Translations under genes and position numbers: made by a program
Virus record (IMG/VR): IMGVR_UViG_3300031787_000731
Location: 1 to 26,103 of that record
Source of the DNA: a virus
Length of the DNA stretch: 26,103 nt
Reading direction: 5' to 3' (one strand)
Shown: positions 13,235 through 21,797 of the stretch, piece after piece
Layout of the letters: each line of letters begins with the position of its first letter
Numbering within the stretch: the first letter of the stretch is position 1
Notes under the pieces: model-generated
The model's database searches: none
Seen by the model: the letters and a program-made list of their open reading frames with translations, nothing else
Told to the model about the DNA's origin: nothing

Positions 13235-13586
13235 CGCCGATACTCCCTCCGATTGGACAAGGTGAGCCCGCCATTTCCATTGCCTCCCATACGCGGATGT
13301 CTTGGCACAGGATGGCGACGGCCGACACCTTGAGCCCAACGTCATTGAGAACCTTGGCCAGCTTGATGCGCTGACAGTTCTCGTCATGTATCACAGTGCC
13401 GCCCGAAAACCCGATTACGGTGCTGGACACGGCTCCAGACACCGGCACGGCGCAAACGTCCTGGCTCATCATCGAGATTGACGGGCTCATTGCCGCTGCA
13501 GGCGGCTGACCGCGGTAGTTAACGGTTGTGTCCTGTCCAACTGCCAGTGCAGGTAGCAATACGACAGAGAATGCAAGCGCTCGCAT
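13152..13586 (-). CDS. Exported protein of unknown function
   Basis: 144 aa from ATG 13586, one base after the upstream stop, with GAGG nearby. A signal peptide MRALAFSVVLLPALAVGQD is likely cleaved before QD. The mature chain has SQDVCAVPVSGAVSSTVIGFSGGTVIHDENCQRIKLAKVLNDVGLKVSAVAILCQDIRVWEAMEMAGSPCP with four cysteines, probably two disulfides. Similar exported proteins of unknown role occur beside tail-fibre and lysis genes in environmental phages (from memory). It lies between two membrane-associated proteins, so an envelope role is inferred. Confidence 0.75.
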   Translation of the reverse strand: MRALAFSVVLLPALAVGQDTTVNYRGQPPAAAMSPSISMMSQDVCAVPVSGAVSSTVIGFSGGTVIHDENCQRIKLAKVLNDVGLKVSAVAILCQDIRVWEAMEMAGSPCPIGGSIGDAARQAWIELHPDRYRKLYGRVPVVAQ

Positions 13587-13587
13587 C

Positions 13588-14076
13588 TCAACCTCGAGGC
13601 CAAGCGTGAATGATGTAGTTGCCGAGGTGAAACAGGATGATGCCGCCGGTGCCGACAACGACAGCGATCAGCGCCCGCTCCTTTCTCTGTTTGGCCAACC
13701 GCTCACGCTCACGCTGGGCGGCAAGCTCTGCAGCTTTGCGCCGCTGCACCACCGCGTTGTGCTCGCGCTGGATATCCTCCCAGACATCAGCCTGGCCGCT
13801 CCATACTAGATGCTGCTTTAAATCCTCTGTCATTTCGCGAATTTTCTTGGCTGCGATTACAGACTCAAGCGCCTCGCTCATTGCCGACTGCTGCTGACTA
13901 TCTCCTTTGACCTTCGATCGCTCGTCCGTGCTGGCCTTTTGCAGCTTATCCTGCGCATCGAACAGTTTCATAAAATCGCCGAGACAATCTTGTGCTGACC
14001 TTCCGACTTGGATGGCCTGCTTTATACCTGCAACAGCGGCCTGCGCGGTTGCCAAGATTGCGGCGACTTCGATCAT
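13588..14076 (-). CDS. Coiled-coil protein with C-terminal membrane anchor
   Basis: 162 aa. The helical N-terminus (EVAAILATAQAAVAGIKQAIQ, then DCLGDFMKLFDAQDKLQKAS) is followed by a long charged coiled coil (SEALESVIAAKKIREMTEDLKQHLVW ... AELAAQRERERLAKQRKERA). A single C-terminal TM (LIAVVVGTGGIILFHLGNYII) leaves a tail of five residues. The ATG overlaps the upstream stop (ATGA). Reverse topology compared with the candidate i-spanin: here the coil would stay in the cytoplasm. Function unknown; similar proteins occur near phage lysis genes. Confidence 0.75.
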   Translation of the reverse strand: MIEVAAILATAQAAVAGIKQAIQVGRSAQDCLGDFMKLFDAQDKLQKASTDERSKVKGDSQQQSAMSEALESVIAAKKIREMTEDLKQHLVWSGQADVWEDIQREHNAVVQRRKAAELAAQRERERLAKQRKERALIAVVVGTGGIILFHLGNYIIHAWPRG

Positions 14077-14237
14077 TTGACCCGCAGAACAAGCGACAAC
14101 AACAGAATTATGATCGCGCCTGCAGAACCAATGAGGATGGTCTCAAGCCGCTTCAACCGCGCATTGATACCCTCATAACGCACTGCGCAGACTTCTTCGT
14201 GCGTCATCAACTTTGCCTCAAGATCGTGTTGTTCCAT
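14073..14237 (-). CDS. Small coiled-coil/TM protein (54 aa)
   Basis: 54 codons, starting MEQHDLEAKLMTHEEVCAVR and ending LSLVLRVK. A short amphipathic helix (THEEVCAVRYEGINARLKRLE) leads into one TM (TILIGSAGAIIILLLSLVL). This resembles the small hemolysin-XhlA-like proteins next to phage lysis genes. No good ribosome-binding site is visible, and it starts 2 nt after the fibre gene's stop, so it likely depends on translational coupling. Its stop overlaps the next ATG. Confidence 0.7.
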   Translation of the reverse strand: MEQHDLEAKLMTHEEVCAVRYEGINARLKRLETILIGSAGAIIILLLSLVLRVK

Positions 14238-14239
14238 GA

Positions 14240-14905
14240 TTATTCGTACAGGATGTTGATAGAACCACTTTGGAAGGTATCTGTGCCATTGACCATCGTA
14301 ATTCGGACACGATCAAGTACGGAACTTAAAGATCTGCGACCTGCGCCAATTGCATTGGTGGGTTGACTGTCAGATAAATTTGATGAGTAAATCCAATTAT
14401 TACCATCAATATTTGTTAATACAATTTGGCCATTAATGAATGCAGTTGATACAACAGCTTCTTGAATCAAGAAACCAGCAGATGATGTACTGCTACCAGG
14501 TGAACCGCTGAATTGATTGCACGACGACGTATACCCAGAGGTTACAAATCCGGAAGACGTACCAAGCTGGACAAGCATGTTGCTTGTCCCGCTCGTTGAT
14601 ATGTTGGACAACATTATTGTGATACGTCTTGTACCGTTTGGTATCCCAGTGAAATCACATGCAACCGAGACCGGTGATTGAGATGTTCCACGAATAAGAG
14701 GTTGGAAAGATAGCCAGTCTGTATTGCTTGGATTGCGAATCTTTAAAATGCCAAGCGTAGTGTCATACCAAATCTGATTGGCATACGTCGTGGTTGGCGC
14801 AGTCGTACCAGAGTTGGCCGTCGCAATCGCTGCCAAAGCGTTGTTGAGATCGGCGCGGAAGTTGGCGCCGGTGTCGTTTGCGAGAATGTAGTCGTGTTGG
14901 CTCAT
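14240..14905 (-). CDS. Tail-fibre protein 2 (short paralogue)
   Basis: 221 aa. Residues 1-68 match the N-terminus of the next fibre: MSQHDY..AN..G...RADLN.ALAAI...NSGT.AP...A.Q.WYDTT....K.RN..NT.W. This is a module found at the base of fibres in many environmental phages. The rest is S/T/G/N-rich beta structure with no recognised enzymatic motif. The ATG directly follows the stop of the larger fibre gene, with GGAG about 8 nt upstream. Lower GC and different codon use from the flanking genes suggest exchange. Host receptor binding is inferred. Confidence 0.82.
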   Translation of the reverse strand: MSQHDYILANDTGANFRADLNNALAAIATANSGTTAPTTTYANQIWYDTTLGILKIRNPSNTDWLSFQPLIRGTSQSPVSVACDFTGIPNGTRRITIMLSNISTSGTSNMLVQLGTSSGFVTSGYTSSCNQFSGSPGSSTSSAGFLIQEAVVSTAFINGQIVLTNIDGNNWIYSSNLSDSQPTNAIGAGRRSLSSVLDRVRITMVNGTDTFQSGSINILYE

Positions 14906-15997
14906 TTATAGCTCCGCTGATGCAAGATATGTCCATGAAGCATTTACTTGCCCGGCGGCGGCGACGGTAACCACGTTATGTATTACACGATTGTTAAACG
15001 GGCCAAGCACTAAATTGCTTGAATTGCTGTATGTGACTGCACCAACAATGCTAGCAGTTGGCGTTGCACGCATCGGTACTGGCAAAGTTGTTGGGACAAG
15101 ATATTGAGCCCCGGTGTTTCCTTGGTATACCTGCGAAAAAACTAATTCTTGAACTGCGTATCGCTGACACATGGCCAGCTCATCATTAAACATCCGATGC
15201 TCAAACGGTGTCGCCACACCGCCAAGCTCAAACTGGACATCACGAATCGTCAACGTCTGAGACGCCAACAGCGCGCCAGTCGTGAACACGATTTCAAGAC
15301 CGGTTTGAGCAGTAGCCCCGGTGTTGATTTGCGCTGAGTACGTTGCTTCAGTTGACGTAATTGAAAACGTGCCAGTGGCGATCTGCGTGCGCGTTGGTGA
15401 TGCGAGCGTGCCAAAGGCGTCCACTGTATTGGCGCGATAAACGGTCCATGTGATTGATGTCAATGCGCTGGATGAGATTTTCGCTGACAAGGTGCAAATT
15501 TCACCTGCCATGTCATAGCAATTGACCTGCTCAATGCGCTGTCCAAACCCGACGCCTGTGTTGCTGGCCGCGCCTGTAAACCGATAATAAGTTGGAGCGA
15601 GTGATACTGGTTGATACTTAGCTCCAGTGACATTAGCGCCTGTGCAGTACGCATACCATCTATCAACCGTATATGCCAAGGCCGCGCCTGCCGTTATTGT
15701 TTGACTGGCAAATGCGTTACGCTGACTGATTCGCATCGCACCATTGATGATGCGATTTCTGTGCCCAGCAAGGTGGCCACCGGCGATTGCTTCGGCCTGC
15801 GCAACCCATCCAGTGTTGGCTGAGTTACGCTGTTTCATTGCGTCGTTTGTGGTGTCATACCAGACTTGCCCAGCAACAGTCGCCGCAGGAGCGGATGTTC
15901 CAGAGTTCTGTGATTGAATAGCGCCGGCAAGCGCATTGAGGTCAGCTCTAACGCTGGACCCGCTGCCGTTCGCTACGTCATAGTCGTGCTGGCTCAT
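14906..15997 (-). CDS. Tail-fibre protein 1
   Basis: 363 aa, AGGGG about 8 nt before the ATG. It has the same N-terminal module as the neighbouring short fibre, then an RNRIINGAMRISQRNAFASQTITAG motif typical of phage tail-fibre and carbohydrate-binding beta-sandwich regions. The central beta-sandwich includes TLTIRDVQFELGGVATPFEHRMFNDELAMCQRY, a signature recurrent in tail-fibre tips. The C-terminal 70 residues resemble a variable receptor-binding tip. It lies just downstream of the J-like tip protein, the expected site of side or tip fibres. Confidence 0.87.
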   Translation of the reverse strand: MSQHDYDVANGSGSSVRADLNALAGAIQSQNSGTSAPAATVAGQVWYDTTNDAMKQRNSANTGWVAQAEAIAGGHLAGHRNRIINGAMRISQRNAFASQTITAGAALAYTVDRWYAYCTGANVTGAKYQPVSLAPTYYRFTGAASNTGVGFGQRIEQVNCYDMAGEICTLSAKISSSALTSITWTVYRANTVDAFGTLASPTRTQIATGTFSITSTEATYSAQINTGATAQTGLEIVFTTGALLASQTLTIRDVQFELGGVATPFEHRMFNDELAMCQRYAVQELVFSQVYQGNTGAQYLVPTTLPVPMRATPTASIVGAVTYSNSSNLVLGPFNNRVIHNVVTVAAAGQVNASWTYLASAEL

Positions 15998-16005
15998 GTA
16001 TACCC

Positions 16006-19000
16006 CTAGGTCGTCTTGTAGCCGTAGCCCTTGGCAATCCAGTCCATTGTTCTGGCCACATTGGTGCCGGCTGAATTCTTAAAGGTGACAGTGAATCCGG
16101 TGGCGGATTGTGCTGACATCACGATGTAGTCCCCGGTGGCCATGTTGTACGGCGTCACCGCAATCGCTGGCGTCGAATAGAACTGATTGGCAAACGTCAC
16201 CGACAGGCCAGAGGTTGTGACGGCAATATTGTTGGCGCTTTCGATGCGATCTGGAACATCGATTGTAACGCCAAGATCAGATACCTCAACTTGCGTGTAC
16301 GGGTCAGTTCCACGATCGACCAACAGCCTGAACTTGAACGCTCGAGCGGTGTAATCACCAAGATAGAACGTGCGCCAAGCAGACCATATTGGGGTGCCAG
16401 CTGGATCATCGTTGGTCGTTGCGATTTGGAATGAGATGGCGGCATCGCCCAGCTCTTGCTCGCCGTCAAAGTTGAGCACCGCATCCCAGTCAGTCCAGCT
16501 GTCGACATAGTTGACCGGTATGTCACCAAGATCAAGGTCGCCAATGCTGTCTATGGTTGGCCAATTGTCGACAAGGTTGGCTAAATTTACCGCTGCAGCT
16601 GCGAAATTGACAGACACGCGGCTGGTGTAGATAGCGCTTACATCGATGTATGACGAAAACTCGTACTCTCCAGATTGAACCACTGGATCTGGATACACTT
16701 CGCCTTCTTCATAAGTTCCTGCAGTAAAGTCAAGATCGAGCGAAGGGGTTGGAACCAAGTCTAATTTAAGTTTGTTCGATTCCACGAACATGTTGGTTTT
16801 GGTGCCGGTGAAGCCAGGATCTTGATCGCTGGTCACCACCGCGTTGTACTGGATGATCGACAGGGTCTGACTCAATATGGTTGCAGTGCCTAACGAATAT
16901 TGACCAGTGCTGTCGACAGCCTTGGCAAGATACGTCCCTGCGGCAATGGGCACCGTGCCGCTTGTGGCCGATCCAGCAAACTCTGCGACTGGTATCGACG
17001 TGTTCCACGTTGCGCTGGTGGTGAGATCAGAGTACCGAATGGCGATCTGGCCGCCAATGCGGACATCCAGGTCTGGATGTTGGTCCCACTGCAAGAGACC
17101 GTTTGCGCCCTGAGCCACCAGCTGGAGCCCCGTGACATTTGCCGGGTTGGCGGTCTTGCCCAGCACGGAGGCGGTGAACGTGTAGGCAGCTGACTTCTTG
17201 CCTGTGATGTTCAGCGCGTACACCGTGATGATGTAAGTGCCAACCTCGCAATCAAGCAGCTCAAGCGAAGCCGATTGCGTGGTGTATTGCACCAGGTTCT
17301 GCTGGTCAATGCGAACCTCAACCAAGTAACTTGTCGCGCGGCTCGGCGGCGTCCAAGTGATGGTTGCGCCAACCTTCACGTCTGTCGTTGTCGTATACAG
17401 ATACTCGGTGACTGCACCATTGGTGACGGGGTCGGTTGCGTCGTCAAGGATTGAGATGTCTCGAGGAGTGATGACCAGCCCGTTTTCGACGGCATCGTAC
17501 TTGTCTGGATTGTGTTTCAGTGCCGTTATGTCAACAGATCCGTCGTTTTCAGATACCGTGACGATTCTAAAAATTTGCTCTTGGATTGTCTGCCGTGAAA
17601 TGATCCATTGAGCATTGGCTTGCGGAGCTTGAGAAAGTGCCGTTGTGAGCGTTATGACTTGATTAGAAATGGACGATATTGCTCGTGACTCTACCGTGTT
17701 ATCCGGCAACATCACAATCATCGTCCATTCGCCGTCAATGAAGTAATCAGTTCCACTAGTTGATCTAGCGAACGGTACGACTGAGTAGGCTGTACCAGCA
17801 CTGTTTGCAATAGTTAAATTGACGATGTATTGGGTACCGCTACTCGAAAGCACAAAAAATTCAAATCCAATCCCAGTCAAAGCGATTAGATCGTCAATTG
17901 TGATTTGTGTCGTAGTCGCAGACTTTACCCGGCCACCCATGCGGGCACCAGCTCGAGCCGAGTCAGCAACCTTGATCACATCACCAGGCCGCGCAACGGC
18001 GCCCTCAATGCCAGTGCTGAACGTAACCGTCTCTGACTCAAGTTCCTCAGAAAACAAAAGCCAGCGACCAACTCGATTGGCCTGGCCGCGCGAGGTGCAG
18101 CCGAACGCGGTGACCTCAGTCTGGATTACTCCAAGGCGAGCGATTTGCGTTGCGTTCTCGACGTACTCAATCTTCTGACGATACTGGTCGTCCGGATCAT
18201 TCCAAGTGACCAGCGCCACGGTGTGCTTGGCCTTTGCGCTCGCACCTGAATATATGAACTGGCCATTGACGACGTTCGCCTGCGTGTACAAAGCCACGGC
18301 GTCCTTAGGCGCATCCTGCGAGACGGTCAGCGAACCGGATGACCAATAAACCATCCCGCGAAACACGCTCGCCAGATCGTTGATGACCTTAAACGCTTCT
18401 TGCCGCGACTGCAAGTAAAGATTGCAGGTGAAGCGAGGTTCTGTACCGCCAAACCCGTCGTTGACCTGCTCGTCGCAATACTGGCTGACCGTGTACAACG
18501 CCCACTTATCAACCTGAGCAGCCGGCACATAGGTGCCCAGCCCGTATCGCTCGTTGGTCACCAGATCGTAGAACACCCAAGCCGGGTTGTCGGTCCACGC
18601 TGTCTTAAACGTACCGTCCCAGATGCCGCTATATGTCCGAGCAACTGGGTCGTAGTTGACCGGTACTTGGATCTTGAGCAACTTGAGATCAAATGCTCGA
18701 GACGGTATGCCTTGGAACGCAGCCGAATCAAATCGCATTGAGATCAGCGCGGAGTTGGGATACCGAAGCTTGGCCTCAATAATCTCTGTGTAGCTGTCCC
18801 AGTAGGTTTTGTTCTGTAGCGACAGATCAGTTGCATCAGCTGTAATGCGCCGCACCCGGACGTTCCAAGGAGCAGATCCGGTCAATGCAATGCGGTAGGC
18901 TCGCTGGTACTTTGAAGTCGCTTTGCCATCGATCGTGTCGTTTACCTGTGTGACGTAGCTGCCGCCACTGGCTTGCACGTCGATTGCGATCTGAACACTG

Positions 19001-19359
19001 GTTCCAGCTTGCTTACCGTCATTCTCGGCTTTGTACAGGGCGAGCACTGACAACACTACTCGAACCGCATCCACTTCAGAATTGGACACCGTCCTGACCA
19101 ACGATGTTGCCGCAGTGACCTCGCTAGAAACCGCAATCGCTGATTCGACGGCTGCAGCAGACGGAATATAGGTCTGCGCTTGCGTACCGGTGCGCCCCTC
19201 AAACGTCACGTTCTGAAAGTTGCGGCTACCGTCAGCGTTCTCAAGAACAGTGCCATTAAGATAGATTGACTTGGCACCGTCGACCAAACCGACGATTTCG
19301 CCTTCGCTGACAAGGTCCAGCACTTGGGCGAATGCGCGTGATTGAAGGGTGGTAGCCAT
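16006..19359 (-). CDS. J: Tail tip attachment protein J (lambda gpJ-like)
   Basis: 1117 aa, close to lambda gpJ (1132). The N-terminal part (ALDLVSEGEIVGL-like QVLDLVSEGEIVGLVDG, then SIYLNGT) and WDGTFKTAWTDNPAWVFYDLVTNERYGLG are hallmark gpJ/TipJ segments. Fibronectin-type-III-like repeats follow near 660-830, and the C-terminal third (about 900-1117) is the likely variable receptor-binding end. It forms the conical tail tip and contacts the outer-membrane receptor. It lies immediately after gene I, in lambda order. No strong ribosome-binding site precedes the ATG. Confidence 0.95.
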   Translation of the reverse strand: MATTLQSRAFAQVLDLVSEGEIVGLVDGAKSIYLNGTVLENADGSRNFQNVTFEGRTGTQAQTYIPSAAAVESAIAVSSEVTAATSLVRTVSNSEVDAVRVVLSVLALYKAENDGKQAGTSVQIAIDVQASGGSYVTQVNDTIDGKATSKYQRAYRIALTGSAPWNVRVRRITADATDLSLQNKTYWDSYTEIIEAKLRYPNSALISMRFDSAAFQGIPSRAFDLKLLKIQVPVNYDPVARTYSGIWDGTFKTAWTDNPAWVFYDLVTNERYGLGTYVPAAQVDKWALYTVSQYCDEQVNDGFGGTEPRFTCNLYLQSRQEAFKVINDLASVFRGMVYWSSGSLTVSQDAPKDAVALYTQANVVNGQFIYSGASAKAKHTVALVTWNDPDDQYRQKIEYVENATQIARLGVIQTEVTAFGCTSRGQANRVGRWLLFSEELESETVTFSTGIEGAVARPGDVIKVADSARAGARMGGRVKSATTTQITIDDLIALTGIGFEFFVLSSSGTQYIVNLTIANSAGTAYSVVPFARSTSGTDYFIDGEWTMIVMLPDNTVESRAISSISNQVITLTTALSQAPQANAQWIISRQTIQEQIFRIVTVSENDGSVDITALKHNPDKYDAVENGLVITPRDISILDDATDPVTNGAVTEYLYTTTTDVKVGATITWTPPSRATSYLVEVRIDQQNLVQYTTQSASLELLDCEVGTYIITVYALNITGKKSAAYTFTASVLGKTANPANVTGLQLVAQGANGLLQWDQHPDLDVRIGGQIAIRYSDLTTSATWNTSIPVAEFAGSATSGTVPIAAGTYLAKAVDSTGQYSLGTATILSQTLSIIQYNAVVTSDQDPGFTGTKTNMFVESNKLKLDLVPTPSLDLDFTAGTYEEGEVYPDPVVQSGEYEFSSYIDVSAIYTSRVSVNFAAAAVNLANLVDNWPTIDSIGDLDLGDIPVNYVDSWTDWDAVLNFDGEQELGDAAISFQIATTNDDPAGTPIWSAWRTFYLGDYTARAFKFRLLVDRGTDPYTQVEVSDLGVTIDVPDRIESANNIAVTTSGLSVTFANQFYSTPAIAVTPYNMATGDYIVMSAQSATGFTVTFKNSAGTNVARTMDWIAKGYGYKTT

Positions 19360-19370
19360 ATCAATGCGTG

Positions 19371-20042
19371 CTATGTCTGAACAGCATTTGGATCGTAAGC
19401 ATTCGGATCGTAAAACGCCGCCGGATCAGCAACTTTTTCCTCAATAACAGAGATGTCGTCTACCGTGATGCCGGCTGAGATCACCGCGCTGCCGACGATC
19501 ATCCTGCCATAGCCGATCGGGACAGGGTTGCCCTGGGCGGTGACATTGACTGGGCCGTCGAAAATATAGCTTGATGGTGTGGCTTCCAATGGCTGTACAC
19601 CTTGCGGTGTCGGTGCAAGCAGCTGCGCAACACCGCCGAGGGCGAGGGAGACGCCTACACCAAACGCGACTTGACCAGCCAAGCCAGAGAACACAAGCCC
19701 AGCTTCTCCAAGCGTCGCGCCACCAGTGTAAAAGGCCAACGCGATCAATGCACCGCCAATCAATATCTTCGTAAGCGGATTATCTCCACCAGCCCCCATG
19801 ATCACTGGCGCAATGATCACTCGCCTGCTGGCAGGGTTATGCAGCTCCGACGCAGTGATCGACTCATCGCCTGAGATCACTCGATAGCCGACGTTGCGCT
19901 CCGCCGAGCTGGACATCCAAGATACGAAATCAGGGAAGTTAGCCGCAAGCGCTCGAATAGCTTCTGCAGGCGATCGCACGTCCATGCGATGCTGCCGACC
20001 GTAGCGCTTACCAAGCTCACCCAATAACAGGATCGTCAGCAT
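19371..20042 (-). CDS. I: Tail assembly protein I
   Basis: 223 aa, the same length as lambda gpI. The N-terminal ubiquitin-like unit (LTILLLGELGKRYGRQHRMDVRSPAEAIRALAANFPDF) is followed by a glycine/alanine-rich hydrophobic centre (PLTKILIGGALIALAFYTGGATLG ... GVGVSLALGGVAQLLAP), then VPIGYGRMIVGSAVISAGI near the C-terminus. Needed for tail-tip assembly and not usually found in virions in lambda. It overlaps gene K by 26 nt and precedes J by 11 nt. Confidence 0.92.
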   Translation of the reverse strand: MLTILLLGELGKRYGRQHRMDVRSPAEAIRALAANFPDFVSWMSSSAERNVGYRVISGDESITASELHNPASRRVIIAPVIMGAGGDNPLTKILIGGALIALAFYTGGATLGEAGLVFSGLAGQVAFGVGVSLALGGVAQLLAPTPQGVQPLEATPSSYIFDGPVNVTAQGNPVPIGYGRMIVGSAVISAGITVDDISVIEEKVADPAAFYDPNAYDPNAVQT

Positions 20043-20721
20043 ATCTCAATGCGTGTGTAACGCGCCGCATCCATGTGTCGTCCAGCATCTCTCGGCCAGA
20101 CAGGCGATTTTGAACGTGGTGCAGGATGACATTATCGCCCAGATAGATCGCTGCGTGGTTGACAACTTTGCTGCCGACTCGCATCAATAAAGCATCACCA
20201 GGCTCAACCTCACTAAGTCTAATCTCACGAAACCCTTCATCGCGAAAATGGTCGCAATACAGGTCATCTCCGTGCTTCCACCATTCGACATTACGATCGT
20301 AGTCGTTAAGGTAGATTGATCCGTTGATCCGGTACCAGTCACGAACCAAAGTGTAGCAATCCGACTCCGCATGAACCCATTGTCGGCCAATCAAATCTGG
20401 CGTGTAACCCTGCGGCTCGCAGTATGCCCAACTGCCGTTAGGCACCGACACAATGTGCCACGGTAACCCGCTAGCTTGACACGCTTGACGATCGATTGAG
20501 CTGGGCGTTGGCAGCATGTTAGGGTGACTGTGCACTACCGCCACCACTTCGCCCATGTCAGAAGCTCGAGCGTAGTCGTTTGGGTCCATCAGAAAACATG
20601 ATGCTGCGTTTGATAGGTTGTCGCACGGGTGATACGTTGGCCCGCGGCTCGCCATGACAACCAGACCGCAAGACTCGCGCGGAAACTCGGTCATCGCATG
20701 CGTGTAGGCATCGCGTCTCAT
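20017..20721 (-). CDS. K: Tail tip protein K: JAMM peptidase plus NlpC/P60
   Basis: 234 aa from ATG 20721 (ATGA overlap with gene L). The N-terminal domain is JAMM/Mov34: Glu17 in PRESCG, then HSHP with His64 and His66, and Asp77 after ten residues, the complete metal-binding set. The C-terminal domain is NlpC/P60: Cys122 in AESDCYTLVRDWY and His189 in VVNHAAIYLGD. Lambda K has the same two-domain plan, and such proteins are thought to process tail parts or cut peptidoglycan during entry. An in-frame start at 20901 would bury it in gene L. Confidence 0.93.
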   Translation of the reverse strand: MRRDAYTHAMTEFPRESCGLVVMASRGPTYHPCDNLSNAASCFLMDPNDYARASDMGEVVAVVHSHPNMLPTPSSIDRQACQASGLPWHIVSVPNGSWAYCEPQGYTPDLIGRQWVHAESDCYTLVRDWYRINGSIYLNDYDRNVEWWKHGDDLYCDHFRDEGFREIRLSEVEPGDALLMRVGSKVVNHAAIYLGDNVILHHVQNRLSGREMLDDTWMRRVTHALRYADDPVIG

Positions 20722-21464
20722 CGCGTGAGCCCAGCTGCTGGGAACCCGCCAAACGGCAAAGGTTGGTATTCGCCAAACCGCAGCTTGCAGCTGGACAAAC
20801 GCTTGCCACACGCATCCAGCGCGAGCGAACCGACAACTTGATCGGACGTATTCCAGTAGTTGCTGCCAGAGTATCCGCACTGCGTGCTGCGGTACTTCCA
20901 AGTGCAGACGTTTTGAATGATCTGCCTGCGCGGCAGCTGAACCCCAGCAACATCAAACGCCGCAGCAAGTTCGAACTCGACAACGTCCTTGGTCTCGACG
21001 ACCTTTCGATCAACGTAAAAGATCTCGTCAGCAAACTCCGCGGTCGGATCCGCGCTGCTGGACCGCACGCGATAGTCCTGCGCAGTGAAGTTCAAGTCCA
21101 GCGACTGCTGATTAAAGTTTGCGTCATCAAGATACTTGACCAACGTGCGCTTGCGGGTGACCTTCGCACCTTGAAGATCCGAGTATGCCAGCACCAGCGC
21201 CGTGATCGTCCCGGCCACGTTGGACACAGCAATCTTTGGTCTTGGCAATTGACCATTACCCGAAAACTCAAACCCGCCGACCTGAATAGGAAAAGCAGTG
21301 TAAGTGTTGCCTTGCCAGACGACATTGCCACGCAATTGGTTGGTGCCAGCATGGAAACGATACAGGCTGCCGCCAAAACTGGTGCAATCCAGTACGAACA
21401 GCTCAATAATCGCGCTTGGGGCGAGCTTCTGGATCTCCGACGTAATGGTTGACGGTGTCGTCAC
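20718..21464 (-). CDS. L: Minor tail protein L (cysteine-containing tip protein)
   Basis: 248 aa, close to lambda L (232). The N-terminal beta-rich domain (IIELFVLDCTSFGG, then VVWQGNTYTAFPIQVGGFEFSGNGQLPRPKI) and C-terminal four cysteines at 187, 196, 219 and 226 match the family. Lambda gpL is reported to hold an iron-sulfur cluster in this C-terminal domain. The start is GTG 21464, overlapping gene M's stop (GTGA). Confidence 0.92.
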   Translation of the reverse strand: MTTPSTITSEIQKLAPSAIIELFVLDCTSFGGSLYRFHAGTNQLRGNVVWQGNTYTAFPIQVGGFEFSGNGQLPRPKIAVSNVAGTITALVLAYSDLQGAKVTRKRTLVKYLDDANFNQQSLDLNFTAQDYRVRSSSADPTAEFADEIFYVDRKVVETKDVVEFELAAAFDVAGVQLPRRQIIQNVCTWKYRSTQCGYSGSNYWNTSDQVVGSLALDACGKRLSSCKLRFGEYQPLPFGGFPAAGLTR

Positions 21465-21796
21465 TCGAACACCTGTTCAAACGATGCGGTAACCGTGTTG
21501 ATGTTGAATCGGTTCATCGTCTTCTGCCATTCGCGGCAGATCACCTTGATCGATGCTGTCGAGTCTGGCGGCGTCCAGTCGAAAGCCTCGACCGCGCCTC
21601 GAGCGGACAGGAAACCAGTGATGGCTGTGGTGTCCGTGTTGGAACGATTGGCAAACGTCAGGTTCCAGCGCTGCGGCTGCGTGTTGATCCCGTCAGCCTG
21701 GCGCTGCTCATACCCATCACCAAACTGAATCGATCGCACACGCGGCTTGATTGACACCTGTGCCGAATAATCTGGAGCGTATGTGAAAGTAGGCAT
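21461..21796 (-). CDS. M: Minor tail protein M
   Basis: 111 aa (lambda M is 109). FTYAPDYSAQVSIKPRVRSIQFGDGYEQRQADGINTQPQRWNLTF and the end ..RFNINTVTASFEQVFE are the standard M signature. It joins the tape-measure end to the tail tip. It begins one base after the tape-measure stop. Confidence 0.92.
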   Translation of the reverse strand: MPTFTYAPDYSAQVSIKPRVRSIQFGDGYEQRQADGINTQPQRWNLTFANRSNTDTTAITGFLSARGAVEAFDWTPPDSTASIKVICREWQKTMNRFNINTVTASFEQVFE

Positions 21797-21797
21797 A

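Noticed and set aside
20763-21452. 229-codon open frame on the plus strand
   Set aside because: Antisense to gene L, which has family-typical cysteines and length; no ribosome-binding site or motif in the plus frame.
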